64,000 bases of DNA from Agrilutibacter niabensis (GCF_042657165.1 NZ_JBHSNJ010000012.1:1178001-1242000), one strand, 5' to 3'. Positions 49,874 to 58,948 are shown, counted from the first letter of the stretch. Numbers and translations are program-made. The notes: a model not told the origin generated them from the sequence alone.

Positions 49874-50310
49874 GCGACGCGATCCAGGCCGCTGCCGCCC
49901 CGAAGCCCGTCGGCACGTATCCGCACGCACGCCGCGTCGGCGAGCTGCTGTTCCTTTCCGGAATCGGCCCGCGCGATCCGGCGACCAATGCGATCGTCGG
50001 CAACGAGTATTTCGCCGATGGCCGCGTGCGCAGGTACGACATCACCGCGCAGACCCGCTCGGTCTTTGCCAACGTCCGCGCGGTGCTCGAAGCCAGCGGC
50101 GCCCGGTGGGAGGACCTGGTCGACGTGACCGTGTACCTCACCGACATGGCGCGCGATTTCAAGGCCTACAACGCCGTGTGGGCCGAACACTTCCCGGACA
50201 TCGACACCGCGCCGTGCCGCACGACGCTCGGCATCACGGCGCTGCCTACCCCGATCGCGATCGAGCTGAAATGCACGGCCGTGATTCGTCCCGATAGCCG
50301 CCAGGGTTAA
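49870..50310 (+). CDS. RidA-family protein, likely 2-aminomuconate deaminase
   Basis: Protein of 146 residues of the Rid (YjgF/YER057c) family: PVGTYPHARRVGELLFLSG at the start, NVRAVLEASGARWEDLVDVT and the C-terminal TTLGITALPTPIAIELKCTA. The Rid arginine that binds carboxylates appears in the CRTTLG segment. In 3-hydroxyanthranilate pathways of other bacteria the 2-aminomuconate deaminase belongs to this family, so this is the expected enzyme for converting aminomuconate to 4-oxalocrotonate plus ammonia. A general imine deaminase role is an alternative. ATG overlaps the carbonic anhydrase stop. Confidence 0.85.
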   Translation: MSDAIQAAAAPKPVGTYPHARRVGELLFLSGIGPRDPATNAIVGNEYFADGRVRRYDITAQTRSVFANVRAVLEASGARWEDLVDVTVYLTDMARDFKAYNAVWAEHFPDIDTAPCRTTLGITALPTPIAIELKCTAVIRPDSRQG

Positions 50311-50326
50311 ACGCGAGGACCGCCAC

Positions 50327-50857
50327 ATGCTGCCCGCCCCTTTGAACCTCCAGGCCTGGATCGAGGAACACCGCCACCTGCTGAAGCCGCCAGTCGGAAA
50401 CAAGTGCATCTACGACGGCGATTTCATCGTGATGATCGTGGGCGGTCCGAACCAGCGCACCGACTACCACTGGGACGAAGGTGCCGAGTGGTTCTACCAG
50501 CTGGAAGGTGAAATGATCCTTCGCATCCAGGAAGACGGCGCGGTGCGCGACATCCCCATCCGGGCCGGTGAGACCTTCCTGCTGCCGCCCCGCGTGCCGC
50601 ATTCGCCGCAGCGCATGCCCGATTCGATCGGGCTGGTGATAGAACGCAAGCGCCTGCCGCATGAACTCGATGGCCTGCAGTGGTACTGCGAGCAGTGCAA
50701 CTACAAGCTGTACGAGGAATTCTTCCCGCTGCGCAACATCGAAACCGACTTCCCGGCGGTATTCGACCACTTCTATTCCTCGCGCGAACTCCGCACCTGC
50801 CGCGATTGCGGCCACCTCAATCCGGCGCCTTCCAAGTACGTGATGCCGGATACCTGA
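50327..50857 (+). CDS. 3-hydroxyanthranilate 3,4-dioxygenase
   Basis: Protein of 176 residues. Cupin Fe(II) dioxygenase opening the ring of 3-hydroxyanthranilate to ACMS. Metal ligands lie in DYHWDEGAEWFYQ (His, Glu) and PPRVPHSPQR (His); substrate Arg and Glu residues are conserved (PNQRTDYH). The C-terminus carries the second, rubredoxin-like iron site of bacterial enzymes: WYCEQCNY and CRDCGHL. ATG 50327 follows GAGGACCGCC, 16 bases after the RidA gene. Confidence 0.96.
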   Translation: MLPAPLNLQAWIEEHRHLLKPPVGNKCIYDGDFIVMIVGGPNQRTDYHWDEGAEWFYQLEGEMILRIQEDGAVRDIPIRAGETFLLPPRVPHSPQRMPDSIGLVIERKRLPHELDGLQWYCEQCNYKLYEEFFPLRNIETDFPAVFDHFYSSRELRTCRDCGHLNPAPSKYVMPDT

Positions 50858-50879
50858 TGAAGTACGCAAGAGCCCGTCC

Positions 50880-51890
50880 ATGCTGAAGATCGACACCCAC
50901 GCCCATTACCTGCCGCGCGACTGGCCTGACCTCGCGCGCAAATACGGCGACGACCGCTTTCCGGTCATCCACCACACCGACGACGGCCGCCACCGCATCT
51001 ACAAGGACGGCAAGTTCTTCCGCGAGATCTGGTCCAAGACCTGGGACGCGCAGGAACGCATCGACGACTACGCGCGCTTCGGCGTGCAGGTGCAGGTGAT
51101 CAGCACGGTCCCGGTGATGTTCAGCTATTGGGCCAAGCCTCAGCACGCGCTCGAGCTGCACCAGTCGCTGAACGACCACATGGCCGAAACGTGCCGCGCC
51201 TATCCGCGCCACTACGCGGGCATCGGCACCGTGCCGATGCAGTCGCCGCGACTGGCAGTGCAGGAACTGGAACGCTGCATGGACCAGCTCGGCCTGCAAG
51301 GTGTGCAGATCGGCTCGCACGTCAACGACTGGAACCTCGACGCGCCGGAGCTGTTCGAGTTCTTCGAAGCCGCGAGCGAGCTGGGTGCGGCGATCCTGGT
51401 GCACCCGTGGGACATGATGGGCACGTCCTCGATGCCGAAGTACTGGCTGCCGTGGCTGGTGGGCATGCCGGCGGAGCAGTCGCGCGCCGCATGCTGCCTG
51501 GTGTTCGGCGGCGTGCTGGAGCGCCTGCCGAAGCTCAAGATCTGCCTCGCGCATGGCGGCGGCAGCTTCCCCTACACCATCGGCCGCATCGAGCACGGCT
51601 TCAACATGCGGCCCGACCTCGTCGCCACCGACAACCCGCGCAATCCGCGCGAGTACCTGGATCGCTTCTACTTCGATTCCTGGGTGGCCGATCCTCGTGC
51701 GCTGCGCTACCTGATCGACACCTGCGACGTGTCGCGGGTGATGTTCGGCACCGACTATCCCTTCCCGCTCGGCGAACAGTCGCCAGGCGCCGGCATCGCA
51801 GCACTGCAGCTGAGCGAATCCCAGCAGGCCCGCCTGTACCACGGCACTGCACTGGAATGGCTGGGCCTGTCCAGGGCACGTTTTGCATGA
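50880..51890 (+). CDS. 2-amino-3-carboxymuconate 6-semialdehyde decarboxylase (ACMSD)
   Basis: Protein of 336 residues of the amidohydrolase superfamily. Zinc ligands: HTHAHYLP at the N-terminus (HxH), His in ILVHPWDMMG, and Asp in FGTDYPFPLGE; the catalytic His is in CLAHGGGSFPYT. Its decarboxylation of ACMS yields aminomuconate semialdehyde and CO2, diverting the intermediate from spontaneous closure to quinolinate. Presence of this gene shows the operon is for degradation rather than NAD synthesis. Confidence 0.95.
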   Translation: MLKIDTHAHYLPRDWPDLARKYGDDRFPVIHHTDDGRHRIYKDGKFFREIWSKTWDAQERIDDYARFGVQVQVISTVPVMFSYWAKPQHALELHQSLNDHMAETCRAYPRHYAGIGTVPMQSPRLAVQELERCMDQLGLQGVQIGSHVNDWNLDAPELFEFFEAASELGAAILVHPWDMMGTSSMPKYWLPWLVGMPAEQSRAACCLVFGGVLERLPKLKICLAHGGGSFPYTIGRIEHGFNMRPDLVATDNPRNPREYLDRFYFDSWVADPRALRYLIDTCDVSRVMFGTDYPFPLGEQSPGAGIAALQLSESQQARLYHGTALEWLGLSRARFA

Positions 51891-51939
51891 AGTCCCGCTT
51901 CGCCTCGAACCCATGTGCGCGGATGCGCAAGAGCACCCG

Positions 51940-53211
51940 ATGACCGACCTGTTTTCCTTCGCCCATGCGGACGCACTCGACGCCGCCGATCCGCTGCGCG
52001 GCCTGCGCGACGAGTTCCTGATCCCGAAACACGAAGGCCATGACCAGGCCTACTTCTGCGGCAACTCGCTCGGCCTGCAGCCGCGGGGCGCACGCACGCA
52101 CGTCGAGGAAGTCCTGACCAAGTGGGCGATGGAAGCGGTCGAGGGCCACTTCACCGGCCAGGCGCAATGGATGCCCTACCACGAACTCGTGCGCGAACCG
52201 CTCGCGCGCGTGGTCGGCGCGCTGCCGTCCGAAGTCGTGGCCATGAACACGCTGACGGTGAACCTGCACCTGATGATGGTGAGCTTCTACCGCCCCACCC
52301 GAGAGCGGCCGGCAATCCTGATCGAAGCCGGCGCGTTCCCGTCCGATCGCCACGCCGTGGCATCGCAGGTGCACTTCCACGGCTTCAACCCCGAAACCGA
52401 CCTGATCGAACTGGAAGCCGACGAACCCAACGGCACCATCTCGATGGCGGCGATCGAGCGCGCCATCGCCCAGCACGGCCATCGCCTCGCGCTGGTGTTG
52501 TGGCCCGGCGTGCAGTACCGCACCGGCCAGGCATTCGACCTGAGGGAAATCGCGCGGCTCGCGCATGCGCAGGGCGCGGTGTGCGGTTTCGACCTGGCCC
52601 ACGGGGTCGGCAACCTGCAGTTGGACCTGCACGACAGCGATGCCGACTTCGCCGTGTGGTGCCACTACAAGTACATGAACTCCGGTCCGGGCGCCGTCGC
52701 CGGCTGCTTCGTGCATGACCGCCATGCGAACACCGACCGGCCACGCTTCGCCGGCTGGTGGGGCCACGATGTCAGCACCCGTTTCCGCATGGGGCCGCAG
52801 TTCATCCCCACCGCGGGCGCGGATGGCTGGCAGTTGAGCAACCCTCCGATCCTCGGGCTCGCGCCTTTGCGCGCCTCGCTGGAGCTCTATGACCGCATCG
52901 GCATGCAGGCGCTGCGCGAGCGCTCGCGTCGCCTGACCGGTTACCTGGAAAAGCTGATCAATGCACGCCTGGGCGAGACGCTCCAGATCGTTACGCCCGC
53001 TGATCCGTCGCAGCGTGGCTGCCAGCTCTCGCTGCGCGTTGCCGGCGGCCGCGAGCAGGGCCGCGCGCTGTTCGAACACCTCGCCCGCCACGGCGTGCTC
53101 GGCGACTGGCGCGAACCCGACGTGATCCGAATCTCTCCTGCCCCGCTCTACAACACCCACAACGACGTTCTGCGCTTCGCGCAGGCCGTGGAGAACTGGC
53201 GCCATGGCTGA
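51940..53211 (+). CDS. kynU: Kynureninase
   Basis: Protein of 423 residues, PLP-dependent, cleaving kynurenine or 3-hydroxykynurenine to (3-hydroxy)anthranilate and alanine. The PLP lysine is Lys244 in WCHYKYMNSGPG; other conserved parts are FCGNSLGLQPRGA, the FDLAHGVGNL aspartate and HGWFGH-equivalent WWGHDVSTRF. I chose ATG 51940 (MTDLFSFAHA); in-frame ATGs at 51883 and 51913 overlap or crowd the ACMSD end. Confidence 0.96.
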   Translation: MTDLFSFAHADALDAADPLRGLRDEFLIPKHEGHDQAYFCGNSLGLQPRGARTHVEEVLTKWAMEAVEGHFTGQAQWMPYHELVREPLARVVGALPSEVVAMNTLTVNLHLMMVSFYRPTRERPAILIEAGAFPSDRHAVASQVHFHGFNPETDLIELEADEPNGTISMAAIERAIAQHGHRLALVLWPGVQYRTGQAFDLREIARLAHAQGAVCGFDLAHGVGNLQLDLHDSDADFAVWCHYKYMNSGPGAVAGCFVHDRHANTDRPRFAGWWGHDVSTRFRMGPQFIPTAGADGWQLSNPPILGLAPLRASLELYDRIGMQALRERSRRLTGYLEKLINARLGETLQIVTPADPSQRGCQLSLRVAGGREQGRALFEHLARHGVLGDWREPDVIRISPAPLYNTHNDVLRFAQAVENWRHG

Positions 53212-54562
53212 ACGTCGCATTACGATCGTCGGCGCGGGTCTCGCGGGTGCACTACTGGCCACGCTGCTTGCGCAGCGCGGGTGGAAGGTGGACGTCCACG
53301 AGAAACGCGGCGACCCGCGCGTGCAGGGCTACGGTGGCGGACGCTCCATAAACCTCGCCCTGGCCGAACGCGGTCGCCATGCACTGCGCATGGCGGGTGG
53401 CGACGATGAGGTGATGGCACAGGCCGTGATGATGCGCGGCCGCATGGTGCATTTCCTCGACGGGCGCACCGACCTGCAGCGCTACGGCAAGGACGACACT
53501 GAAGTCATCTGGTCGGTACACCGTGGCGAGCTGAACCTGATCCTGCTCGACCTCGCCGAAGCAGCGGGCGCGACGCTGCACTTCCACCACGGCCTCGCCG
53601 GTGTCGACTTCGACAGCCGCACCGCGCGGTTCAGGGACGATCGCGACGGCAGCCTGCACGAAGTCGCATTCGAATCGCTGGTCGGCGCCGACGGCGCCGG
53701 TTCGGCGCTGCGTGCGGCCATGATGGGCGCGACCGACCTGGGCGAACGCACCGAGTTCCTTGGCCACTCGTACAAGGAACTGGAGATTCCGCCCTCGGCC
53801 GACGGCGGCTTCAGCATCGAACCCAATGCCCTGCACATCTGGCCGCGCGGCCGCTACATGTGCATCGCCCTGCCCAACGACGAGCACACTTTCACCGTCA
53901 CCCTGTTCCTGCCGAACGAGGGCGATCCCAGCTTCGCCACGATCAGGACCGGCGCCGATGCGCAGCGACTGTTCGAACGCGATTTCGCCGATGCGGTGCC
54001 GCTGATCCCGGACCTGCAGCGCGATTTCGAGCAGAACCCCGCCGGCCTGCTCGCCACGCTGTATCTCGACAACTGGCACATGGACGATCGCGCCGTGCTG
54101 CTCGGTGACGCCGCGCATGCGATGGTGCCTTTCCACGGCCAGGGCATGAACTGCGCGTTCGAGGATTGCGTGGCCCTGGCCGATCATCTCGAACGCAACA
54201 CTGATCGCGCCGCGGCTTTCGCGGCATTCCAGGCAGAACGCCTGCCGAACGCGCGCGCGATCCAGCAGATGGCGCTCGAGAACTACCTGGAAATGCGCGA
54301 TCGCGTCGACGACGACGATTACCTGTTGCAGCGTGCGCTCGAGCGCACGCTGGCCGAACGCCATCCCGACCGCTTCGTGCCGCGCTACGCGATGGTGACC
54401 TTCCGCCGACTACCCTACGCGGTTGCCTTCGCGCGCGGACAATTGCAGCGCGAGCTCCTGGTGGAGCTCACCCGCGGCCATGCCTCGCTGGACACGCTCG
54501 ACTGGGCGGCGGTCGATGCCGTGATACGCGAGCGCCTGGCACCGCTGCCGGCCGAAGCCTGA
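53204..54562 (+). CDS. kmo: Kynurenine 3-monooxygenase
   Basis: Protein of 452 residues, FAD-dependent hydroxylase using NADPH and oxygen to make 3-hydroxykynurenine. FAD-binding GxGxxG at residues 9-14 (IVGAGLAGALLA), the family GGGRSINLALAERG loop, the GADG segment (SLVGADGAGSALR) and the second FAD motif LLGDAAHAMVPFHGQGMN. The start overlaps the kynU stop by eight bases. Last gene of the operon; tryptophan dioxygenase and formamidase, needed to start from tryptophan, are not in this window. Confidence 0.96.
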   Translation: MAERRITIVGAGLAGALLATLLAQRGWKVDVHEKRGDPRVQGYGGGRSINLALAERGRHALRMAGGDDEVMAQAVMMRGRMVHFLDGRTDLQRYGKDDTEVIWSVHRGELNLILLDLAEAAGATLHFHHGLAGVDFDSRTARFRDDRDGSLHEVAFESLVGADGAGSALRAAMMGATDLGERTEFLGHSYKELEIPPSADGGFSIEPNALHIWPRGRYMCIALPNDEHTFTVTLFLPNEGDPSFATIRTGADAQRLFERDFADAVPLIPDLQRDFEQNPAGLLATLYLDNWHMDDRAVLLGDAAHAMVPFHGQGMNCAFEDCVALADHLERNTDRAAAFAAFQAERLPNARAIQQMALENYLEMRDRVDDDDYLLQRALERTLAERHPDRFVPRYAMVTFRRLPYAVAFARGQLQRELLVELTRGHASLDTLDWAAVDAVIRERLAPLPAEA

Positions 54563-54577
54563 GGCGGCAGGCACCGC

Positions 54578-54610
54578 GCGGGTCGATTTCGACCGGCCCC
54601 TTTCTTCTTC
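54578..54610 (+). terminator. Possible terminator of the kynurenine operon
   Basis: GGTCG-ATTT-CGACC stem (54581-54594) followed at once by GGCCCCTTTCTTCTT. Short stem but a T-rich end. Confidence 0.45.
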
Positions 54611-54645
54611 CGTGCCGGTTCTCATGTGATGAGACCGGCCCGCGC

Positions 54646-54651
54646 TATACG
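54646..54651 (+). promoter_or_regulatory. -10-like box just before sbcB
   Basis: TATACG ends seven bases before the sbcB ATG, with no Shine-Dalgarno sequence between, as expected for a leaderless message. Confidence 0.35.
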
Positions 54652-54658
54652 GTAACCA

Positions 54659-56101
54659 ATGCCTGCCAGCTTCCTGTTCTACGACTTCGAAACCTTTGGC
54701 GCGGACCCGCGCACCAGTCGCATCGCCCAGTTCGCGGCGATCCGCACCGATGCCGACCTCAACGAAATCGACGAACCGATCAGTATCTTCGTCCGCCCGG
54801 CCGATGACCTGCTGCCCTCGCCGGTCGCCACGCTCATCACCGGGATCGCGCCGCAGGCGGCCCTGCGCGACGGCATGAACGAGGCGCAGGCCTTCGCGAT
54901 CATCTTCGATGAGATGGCGCGCCCGGAGACCTGCACGCTCGGCTACAACTCGCTGCGATTCGACGACGAATTCGTCCGGTACGGCCTGTTCCGCAACTTC
55001 TACGACGCCTACGAACGCGAGTGGCGCGGCGGCAACAGCCGGTGGGACCTGCTCGACGTGATGCGACTGGCCCATGCCCTGCGGCCGGAGGGCCTGGAAT
55101 GGCCGCAGCGCGAGGATGGCGCCACGTCATTCAAGCTGGAGCATCTGGCGCAGGCCAATGGCGTACGCACCGGCGACGCGCACGAAGCACTGTCCGACGT
55201 GCGCGCCCTGATCGGGCTGGCGCGCCGCTTCAAGCAGGCGCAACCACGGCTGTGGGAGTACGCGCTGAAGCTGCGCGACAAGCGCTTCGCCGCCAGCCTG
55301 ATCGACGTCGCCGCGATGACTACCGTGCTGCACGTCTCGCAGCGGTTTCCAGCGAGCCGCCTGTGCGCCGCGCCGGTGATTCCGCTCGCGCGCCACCCCC
55401 GCATCGACAACCGGGTGATCGTATTCGACCTGGCGCAGGATCCCGCTCCCCTCCTTCGGCTCTCGCCGCAGGAAATCGCCGACCGCCTCTACACGCCAGC
55501 CGCCGACCTTCCCGCGGGCGAGGCGCGCATCGCCCTCAAGGAAATCCATCTCAACCGCAGCCCCGCCCTGGTCGCCTGGGACCACCTGCGCGCGGCCGAC
55601 TTCGCGCGGTTGACGATCGATCCGCAGGAAGTGGCGCAACGCGCCGCCCTGCTGCGCGAGGCCGGACCGTCCCTGGCCGAGAAGGTGCGCCAGGTATTCT
55701 CCGGTGAGCGCGAACGCACACCGTCCGATGTCGACGCGTCGCTTTACGACGCCTTCGTCGGCGATGGCGACAAGCGCCTCTTTCCGGAAGTGCGTGCCAC
55801 GCCGCCACAGGCCCTGGGCGAGCGGGCATTTGGGTTCCGCGACCCGCGCCTGCAGGAAGTGCTGTTCCGTTACCGTGCGCGCAACTGGCCGGACACGCTA
55901 TCGGCCGGTGAACGCGCGCGCTGGAACGACTATCGCCGCCTGCGCCTGCGCGACGAGCGCGGATTGTCGGAATACAGCTTCGATACTTTCCGCGCCGAGA
56001 TCGAGGCGTTGCGCCCGGCGCACGCGGATGACGGCGGCAAGCAGGTGCTGCTGGACCAGTTGGATGCGTGGGGCCGCGATGTCGAGGCGAGCCTGGCGTA
56101 A
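54659..56101 (+). CDS. sbcB: Exodeoxyribonuclease I
   Basis: Protein of 480 residues degrading single-stranded DNA 3'-to-5'. DEDDh exonuclease domain: FYDFETFGADPRTSR (Asp, Glu), TLGYNSLRFDDEFVRYGLF (Asp), and the ANGVRTGDAHEALSDV end (His, Asp). The SH3-like and C-terminal helical parts follow (SEYSFDTFRAEIEAL). Normal length for ExoI. Convergent with the cupin gene, 23 bases apart. Confidence 0.96.
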   Translation: MPASFLFYDFETFGADPRTSRIAQFAAIRTDADLNEIDEPISIFVRPADDLLPSPVATLITGIAPQAALRDGMNEAQAFAIIFDEMARPETCTLGYNSLRFDDEFVRYGLFRNFYDAYEREWRGGNSRWDLLDVMRLAHALRPEGLEWPQREDGATSFKLEHLAQANGVRTGDAHEALSDVRALIGLARRFKQAQPRLWEYALKLRDKRFAASLIDVAAMTTVLHVSQRFPASRLCAAPVIPLARHPRIDNRVIVFDLAQDPAPLLRLSPQEIADRLYTPAADLPAGEARIALKEIHLNRSPALVAWDHLRAADFARLTIDPQEVAQRAALLREAGPSLAEKVRQVFSGERERTPSDVDASLYDAFVGDGDKRLFPEVRATPPQALGERAFGFRDPRLQEVLFRYRARNWPDTLSAGERARWNDYRRLRLRDERGLSEYSFDTFRAEIEALRPAHADDGGKQVLLDQLDAWGRDVEASLA

Positions 56102-56124
56102 CGGCTGGGCGTAGCCCTGATGCA

Positions 56125-56544
56125 TCAGGGCTTGGCGACCAGGGGCTTTCCCGGCTCGACGACATACGTGGCGAGTTCGACCGCTTGTCCGGCACCGACG
56201 TTGCGCGCGCTATGGACCGCGCCGGCCGGGATGAAAAGCGTCTTCCCCGCCTCGAGCGTGATCGGAGCGCCGCCATCGAGCCGGTATTCCAGCGTTCCTT
56301 CCAGCACGTAGGCGACTTCCTCGCCCGGATGCCTGTGCTCGGGGGCGAAAGCGCCCAGCGCGAACCCGACGCGCACCTGCACGACCTCGCGATCCGGAAC
56401 GGACAGGGGCTGCTTCAGCAAATCGGTGCGCGAAATGCCGGATTGCTGCGCCCACGCGGTGGAGCCGAAGGCTCCGAGCAGAACAAGCGTCGATAGGATC
56501 CGGTGTTTTTCATCACAGCGACTCGTCAGTGGTGGGCAGGGCAT
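56125..56544 (-). CDS. Exported cupin-domain protein
   Basis: Protein of 139 residues. An N-terminal signal peptide (RILSTLVLLGAFGSTAWA, cleaved near residue 32) precedes a single cupin: metal motif HRHPGEEVAYVLEGTLEYRL and second motif PAGAVHSARN. Probably periplasmic, binding a metal; ligand unknown. The start has no clear ribosome binding site. Confidence 0.8.
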   Translation of the reverse strand: MPCPPLTSRCDEKHRILSTLVLLGAFGSTAWAQQSGISRTDLLKQPLSVPDREVVQVRVGFALGAFAPEHRHPGEEVAYVLEGTLEYRLDGGAPITLEAGKTLFIPAGAVHSARNVGAGQAVELATYVVEPGKPLVAKP

Positions 56545-56602
56545 TGAACGCGACGCATGTATCCACGATGTGTCCAGGGGCTATCGGACGTCCTGCACCA
56601 AG

Positions 56603-57938
56603 TCACCGCGCAGCGTCGCCCGCGTCGGCGGGGAGCTGCACCATGGCGTCCAGGCCTCCGTCCTCGCGGTTGCGCAAGGACAGGGTGGCGCCTATGGCGT
56701 CGGCAAGCTGCTGGGCGATCGCCAACCCCAGGCCGATGCCGCCGGTATCGCGGTTGCGCGAGGCTTCCAGCCGGTAGAAAGGTTCGAGCACGTTTCCGAG
56801 GTCGGCCTCGGGGATGCCAGGCCCGCGATCACGCACGCTGATCCGCACCTGCCTTGCGTCGTCGACCTCGACATGCACCTCGGCTTTTCCCGCGTACTTC
56901 AGCGCGTTGTCGATCAGATTCGCAACGATCCTGCGCAGCGCGTGCAGCCTGGTATTGGCCTGCAAGTGCGCACGGCCCGTGAGCGACACCGGTTTACCGG
57001 TGTCGCGGTAGTCGGACACCAGGCTTTCGAGGAAAGCATCCACATCCAGACGCACCAGCGCCTCCTCGCCGCCGTGCGCGCTGCGGGCGTAGGCGATGCC
57101 CTCACGCATCAGGTGCTGCATCTGGCCGAGGTCATCAAGCAGCTTGTCGCCTTCCGGAGCGTCGTCCATCGATTCCACGCGCAGGCTCATGCGGGTGATC
57201 GGCGTCTGCAGGTCGTGCGAAATCGACGCGAGGATCTGCAGGCGCTCGCGCACGTAGCGGGCGATGCGGTCCTGCATCGCGTTGAAGGCATCGACGGCGT
57301 TCGCGACTTCCTTCGGCCCACCCGGCTGCAGGCGTTCGCCCTCGCCTGTCGGGCGCAGCGCCTGGGTGGCTTTCGCCAGGCGCTCAAGCGGGCGCGTCGC
57401 CAGGCGCACCGCGGCCCACGTACAAAGCAGCAACAGGGCCAACTGCGTCGCGAGGACGTACGGCAACCAACGCGCGACAGGCATCACCGAGGGCCGGACA
57501 TCGACGGTGACGCGCGTACCATCCCGCAGGCTTGCGTGCATCTCGATACCTGCCGGGATCGCCGCGTACCGCATTGGTCGTCAGCGGATAGTGCGGGCCC
57601 AGACCGATGCCGATGCGCTGTGCGACATCCCGCGCATTCGTGTCGGTCAACGGCGGCCCGCCCTCGCCCGCGTCCAGCCGGTAGTGGAACGTACGTCGCC
57701 GCAGCAGCGGCAGCACCTCGACGCGCTCCGCGGGCGACAGCCGGTCCAGCACGTTAACCGCCACGACGACGTCCTGCTCCACGTTGCTCATCAACATCGA
57801 CCGGGCGAATTCGTAACGCTCGTAGAACAACAACGCGAACGACAAGCCATGCGCGATGAGCAGGCCGCCGAACAGGATCAGCGACAGCCGCGCGGCAATG
57901 GTGCGCGGCCACCAGCGAGGCGTACTGGACTCGCTCAT
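56603..57938 (-). pseudogene. Sensor histidine kinase broken by a frameshift
   Basis: An OmpR/EnvZ-type kinase read in two frames. The first (57938 to about 57580) gives the N-terminus with membrane segment (LSLILFGGLLIAHGLSFALL) and periplasmic part ending ...GPHYPLTTNAV. The match then continues one base out of frame as AIPAGIEMHASLRDGTRV, a second membrane segment, HAMP, HisKA (LASISHDLQTPITRMS) and HATPase (NLIDNALKYA, DRGPGIPEAD, GIGLGLAIAQ) to 56603. The break lies around 57565-57590. Its ATG overlaps the stop of the regulator fragment upstream (ATGA), so they formed one operon. Either a true pseudogene or a sequence error; decay is favoured because the partner regulator is also damaged. 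Confidence 0.8.
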
Positions 57939-58480
57939 TCGCCCTCGCCGACCAGCGTCACGGGCATGCTGAAGACGTAGCCTTCGCTACGCACGGTCTT
58001 GATATACGACTGCTCGCGTGCATCGTCCTGGAGTCGCTGGCGCAGGCGGCTCACGAGCAGGTCGATGGACCGCTCGAACATTTCGGCGTCGCGGCCCTGC
58101 GTGAGGTTGAGCAACTGGTCGCGGTTGAGCACGCGGTTGGGGTGATCGAGGAACACCCGCAGCAACCGGAACTCCGCGCCGCTGAGCGCGACGATCGTGT
58201 CGTCGGGTGCGAGCAGGTGCCGTGCGGTGGTGTCCAGCCGCCAGTGGCCAAAGGCCAGCAGGCGACCGGCCTCGGTCACCTGGAGGTTGGGTGGCAGCAT
58301 GCGTGTGCGGCGGATGACGGCCTTGATGCGCGCGAGCAGCTCGCGCGCCGCGAAAGGCTTGACCACGTAGTCGTCCACGCCCATTTCCAGGCCGAGGATG
58401 CGATCGGTGGGGTCGTCGCGCGCGGTGAGCATCACGACAGGGATGGCGCGATGCTTGCCGGCGCGCAGGTTGCGGTGCTG
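57935..58480 (-). pseudogene. OmpR-type response regulator lacking its receiver N-terminus
   Basis: From about 58476 the frame reads GKHRAIPVVMLTARDDPTDR, then GLEMGVDDYVVKPFAARELL, a linker and a complete winged helix (GAEFRLLRVFLDHPNRVLNR, YIKTVRSEGYVFSM). The first half of the receiver, with the acidic pair and the phosphorylated Asp, is missing; the open frame further upstream (to 58618) codes unrelated Arg/Val/His-rich sequence antisense to the neighbouring fragment. The fragment cannot be phosphorylated and has no normal start. It joins the NmrA-like fragment head to head at 58460-58490. Confidence 0.8.
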
Positions 58481-58882
58481 CCGCTTCGCGACAGCAGGAC
58501 CTCGCCGATCTCGGCAGTCGACGTGGCCAGCGCGCTCGCCGTGATGCTCGACGACCCGGCGCCGCACGTCGGACAGGTCTACAACCTCACGGGATTCGAG
58601 TCGGCAAGCGTCGACCATTACGCGCGCGCCTTCTCCGAAGTGCTAGGACGTCCGATCCGGTACCTCGACATCCCGTTGGGCGAATGGACCGAACGCCTCC
58701 GCCAGGCAGGCGTGCCTGCGCATCTGCTGGCCCATCTCGTGGCCATGTCGGAACTGCATGGCCAGGGGCGCTACGACCGCATGACCGACGACTTCAGCCG
58801 CCTCACCGGTCGCGCTCCGATCGACATGCGCGCGTTCGTACAGCGGAATGCGGCGGCGTTCGCGCGTCAGTCGACGGACTGA
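58470..58882 (+). pseudogene. C-terminal half of an NmrA-like NAD(P)-binding protein
   Basis: About 137 residues, LRDSRTSPISAVDVASALAV, then QVYNLTGFESASVDHYARAF, RPIRYLDIPLGEWTERL and RAPIDMRAFVQRNAAAF, typical of the back half of NmrA/atypical SDR reductases such as quinone-reductase-type QorB. The Rossmann N-terminal half with GxxGxxG is absent; the frame upstream is the reverse of the regulator gene. A long open frame to 58142 exists only because of the antisense overlap. No start codon or ribosome site suits the fragment. Confidence 0.75.
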
Positions 58883-58936
58883 ACGACGCATGCCGGAGAG
58901 GAGCCCGGCCTGACGGTGCGCCGGCGAGGCGCACCG

Positions 58937-58942
58937 TACACT
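58937..58942 (+). promoter_or_regulatory. -10-like box just before the DUF2461 gene
   Basis: TACACT ends six bases before the ATG at 58949 and no Shine-Dalgarno sequence intervenes; possible leaderless start. Confidence 0.35.
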
Positions 58943-58948
58943 AGATGC

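Noticed and set aside
58142..58469. Front part of a 246-codon plus-strand frame before the NmrA-like fragment
   Set aside because: It is the reverse complement of the response-regulator gene and has no NmrA similarity; only the part after about 58470 is real.
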